Below, piece by piece: positions 62,818 to 64,000 of a DNA stretch of 64,000 nt (the first letter of the stretch is position 1; each line of letters opens with the position of its first letter). The position numbers were made by a program, and so were the translations under genes. The notes beneath the pieces are model-generated. The model was not told the DNA's origin, ran no database searches, and worked only from the letters and a program-made list of their open reading frames with translations. The DNA is from Alistipes sp. (GTDB lineage Bacteria; Bacteroidota; Bacteroidia; Bacteroidales; Rikenellaceae), in assembly GCA_022767745.1 (NCBI GenBank), contig JALENN010000010.1:248001-312000 (forward strand), written 5' to 3'.

Positions 62818-63360
62818 TTACCAGTTCGAGGCCGAAGCCTGGAAAATATCCGTCACCAACTGCGATACGATCTCCTCATCGAGCTGGCTCTGTATGTCGG
62901 TGAGCAGCTGCGTGGATTCGTAGTCGGTATATGCCGTAAAGACTTGATTGAACGAATTGTCGGGCTCAATGGCATTCGTGAAGCGCACGCGTACCGTAAT
63001 CGTCAGGCGGTTCAGCAGCGCGTAGTTGTCGCTCGACACCGACGCCGTGGTCGACGTATATCCCGTGATCTCGCCCTCGAAGGCGAAATCGCCGCCCTCG
63101 TCCACCATCTGCAACTTGGTCTGACGCGAGAACTTGTCCTTCAGCGCCTCCGTCAGCGTCGTACTCAGCGTGGGCGACACCATGGGGGCATTGTTGGGAA
63201 AGTATGCCACGCTGAAGGTCTTGGCCCCGGCCGGGATGCTGGCTCCCGAGAGCGAATATCCGCCCTTGAAGAATATGCACCCGCCCAGCGAAAGCACGCA
63301 CAGCGCCATTGTCGCCAACAGGGCACAACGATATGTCAATCTCTTCATCCTAAACTTCAT
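62818..63360 (-). CDS. lptE: LPS assembly lipoprotein LptE
   Basis: The 180-residue lipoprotein has a signal peptide with lipobox LGGC near residue 28, then a mixed alpha/beta domain typical of LptE of Bacteroidota (YSLSGASIPAGAKTFSVAYFPN, then TLTEALKDKFSRQTKL and FEGEITGYTSTTASVSSD). LptE plugs the LptD barrel and guides LPS to the surface. The start ATG overlaps the stop codon region of the regulator gene (TAGTGATG), so the two are translationally coupled. An internal Met at 63348 is an alternative start. Confidence 0.9.
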   Translation of the reverse strand: MKFRMKRLTYRCALLATMALCVLSLGGCIFFKGGYSLSGASIPAGAKTFSVAYFPNNAPMVSPTLSTTLTEALKDKFSRQTKLQMVDEGGDFAFEGEITGYTSTTASVSSDNYALLNRLTITVRVRFTNAIEPDNSFNQVFTAYTDYESTQLLTDIQSQLDEEIVSQLVTDIFQASASNW

Positions 63361-63362
63361 CA

Positions 63363-64000
63363 CTAAATATCGTCGTCGGTTATGCCCAGCTCCTTGATGC
63401 GTCTGTAAAGCGTGCGCTCCGACATGAACAGCTCACGGGCCGCATCGCGGCGGCGGCCGTTGTTGTTACGCAGTGCACGCACGATTAACTCGCGCTGCAC
63501 GTCGGCCTTCGTACGCTCCGCATGCGGAGCCTCCTCGGTCACCTCCTCGCTCTCGGCGTAGTCCACCACGGCGGGATGCGAGACCGAGGGCAACAGCCCT
63601 ATCACCTCATGCGGCTGCGACGGCGCCGCGGGCGCACGGTGTGCCGCCCCCTGCATCAGGTCGGTAAGCATGCGCTTCAGGTCGTTTATGTCGCTGCGCA
63701 TGTCGAAGAGTATCTTGTACAGCAGCTCGCGTTCCGTCGACATGTCGCCCGTATGGGCGGCCGTGCCGCTCGGCGCCACGGCCGAAGACGATGGCTGCAC
63801 GGGCGTGAGATAGCCCGACAGTACGTCGGCCGTAATGGTACGCGTACGCTCCAGGGCAGATATCTGCTCGGCCACGTTCTTCAACTGACGTATGTTGCCG
63901 CGCCAATAGTAGTTCTGCAACAGCTGCCGCGCGCCGTCGTCCAACGTCACGGCTGGCATGTGGTACTGCACAGCCACGTCGCTGGCGAACTTGCGGAACA
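63363..64000 (-). CDS. Sigma-54-type transcriptional regulator, C-terminal part (5' end outside window)
   Basis: The frame is open to the window edge, so the N-terminal part and most of the AAA+ domain are missing. Visible are the end of the sigma-54 interaction domain (YYWRGNIRQLKNVAEQISAL), a Pro/Ala/Ser-rich linker containing a coiled segment (ERELLYKILFDMRSDINDLKRML), and a C-terminal Fis-type helix-turn-helix (LIVRALRNNNGRRRDAARELFMSERTLYRRIKELGI). Such proteins activate genes with RpoN. It is directly coupled to lptE, which suggests that LPS export is part of its regulon or that the gene order is only conserved. Confidence 0.88.
   Translation of the reverse strand, partial: FRKFASDVAVQYHMPAVTLDDGARQLLQNYYWRGNIRQLKNVAEQISALERTRTITADVLSGYLTPVQPSSSAVAPSGTAAHTGDMSTERELLYKILFDMRSDINDLKRMLTDLMQGAAHRAPAAPSQPHEVIGLLPSVSHPAVVDYAESEEVTEEAPHAERTKADVQRELIVRALRNNNGRRRDAARELFMSERTLYRRIKELGITDDDI

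Overview
The window reads as chromosomal DNA of a gut Bacteroidota, most likely Alistipes or a close relative in the Rikenellaceae. This is inference from the sequence: high GC, promoters of the Bacteroidota TTTG / about 19-20 bp / TAnnTTTG type, a fused SecDF, a type III glutamine synthetase, tandem GH92 mannosidases, MutA/MutB methylmalonyl-CoA mutase and several families restricted to Bacteroidota (DUF4831, TIGR02757, LptE-sigma-54 regulator cluster). No rRNA, tRNA, CRISPR array, insertion sequence, integrase or phage gene was recognised. The region looks like stable core genome with a few saccharolytic genes set into it.

Layout. 1-2.6 kb: end of one GH92 alpha-mannosidase and a complete second one. 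2.8-8.9 kb: an SRPBCC protein, HU, a 29-residue very basic ribosomal-type protein, RNase G and Mfd. 8.9-16.9 kb: an envelope run (coaX, an outer-membrane barrel, a TPR protein, lptC, a CNNM/CorC-type transporter, a PpiD-like foldase) containing a 388-bp gene-free, hairpin-rich stretch. 17.2-21.3 kb: mutB and mutA, leftward. 21.8-25.4 kb: glnN and an L-cysteine desulfidase-like gene. 25.5-31.7 kb: a leftward five-gene unit (GH13 amylase, TPM protein, LemA, GH71/99-like hydrolase, Gfo/Idh/MocA oxidoreductase). 31.8-35.7 kb: an MG2 plus plug-like surface protein and a sugar nucleotidyltransferase. 36.1-42.4 kb: an MFS transporter, then an M23-dxr-rseP-radA run. 42.5-51.4 kb, leftward: a DNA alkylation repair protein, DUF4831, trmN6-like, TIGR02757, lolD-like, folP, coaE, YbbR-like and secDF. 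51.6-56.6 kb, leftward: a GH51 arabinofuranosidase, dnaK, a plug-only protein and an 81-residue protein. 56.8-59.7 kb, leftward: an FKBP-like lipoprotein interrupted by a Tyr/Asn tract, a normal FKBP lipoprotein and ruvA. 59.8-61.4 kb: a Skp/OmpH-like lipoprotein and cdaA. 61.9-64 kb, leftward: secG, a small conserved protein, lptE and the 3' part of a sigma-54-type regulator.

How the genes work together. The dominant theme is envelope building and quality control: protein export (SecDF, SecG), chaperones and foldases (DnaK, PpiD-like, Skp-like, FKBP), LPS transport (LptC, LptE), lipoprotein release (LolD-like), intramembrane proteolysis (RseP) and a sigma-54-type regulator beside lptE. A second theme is housekeeping nucleic-acid work (Mfd, RadA, RuvA, RNase G, alkylation repair).

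Most unusual items: the FKBP-like lipoprotein whose domain appears split by a long insertion ending in a 54-residue tract that is 45/54 Tyr or Asn; an M23 protein that has lost its zinc ligands; two barrel-less plug-domain proteins; a 29-residue basic protein between HU and RNase G; and two gene-free, hairpin-rich stretches that may be RNAs. I did not find a clear-cut new defence or mobile system.
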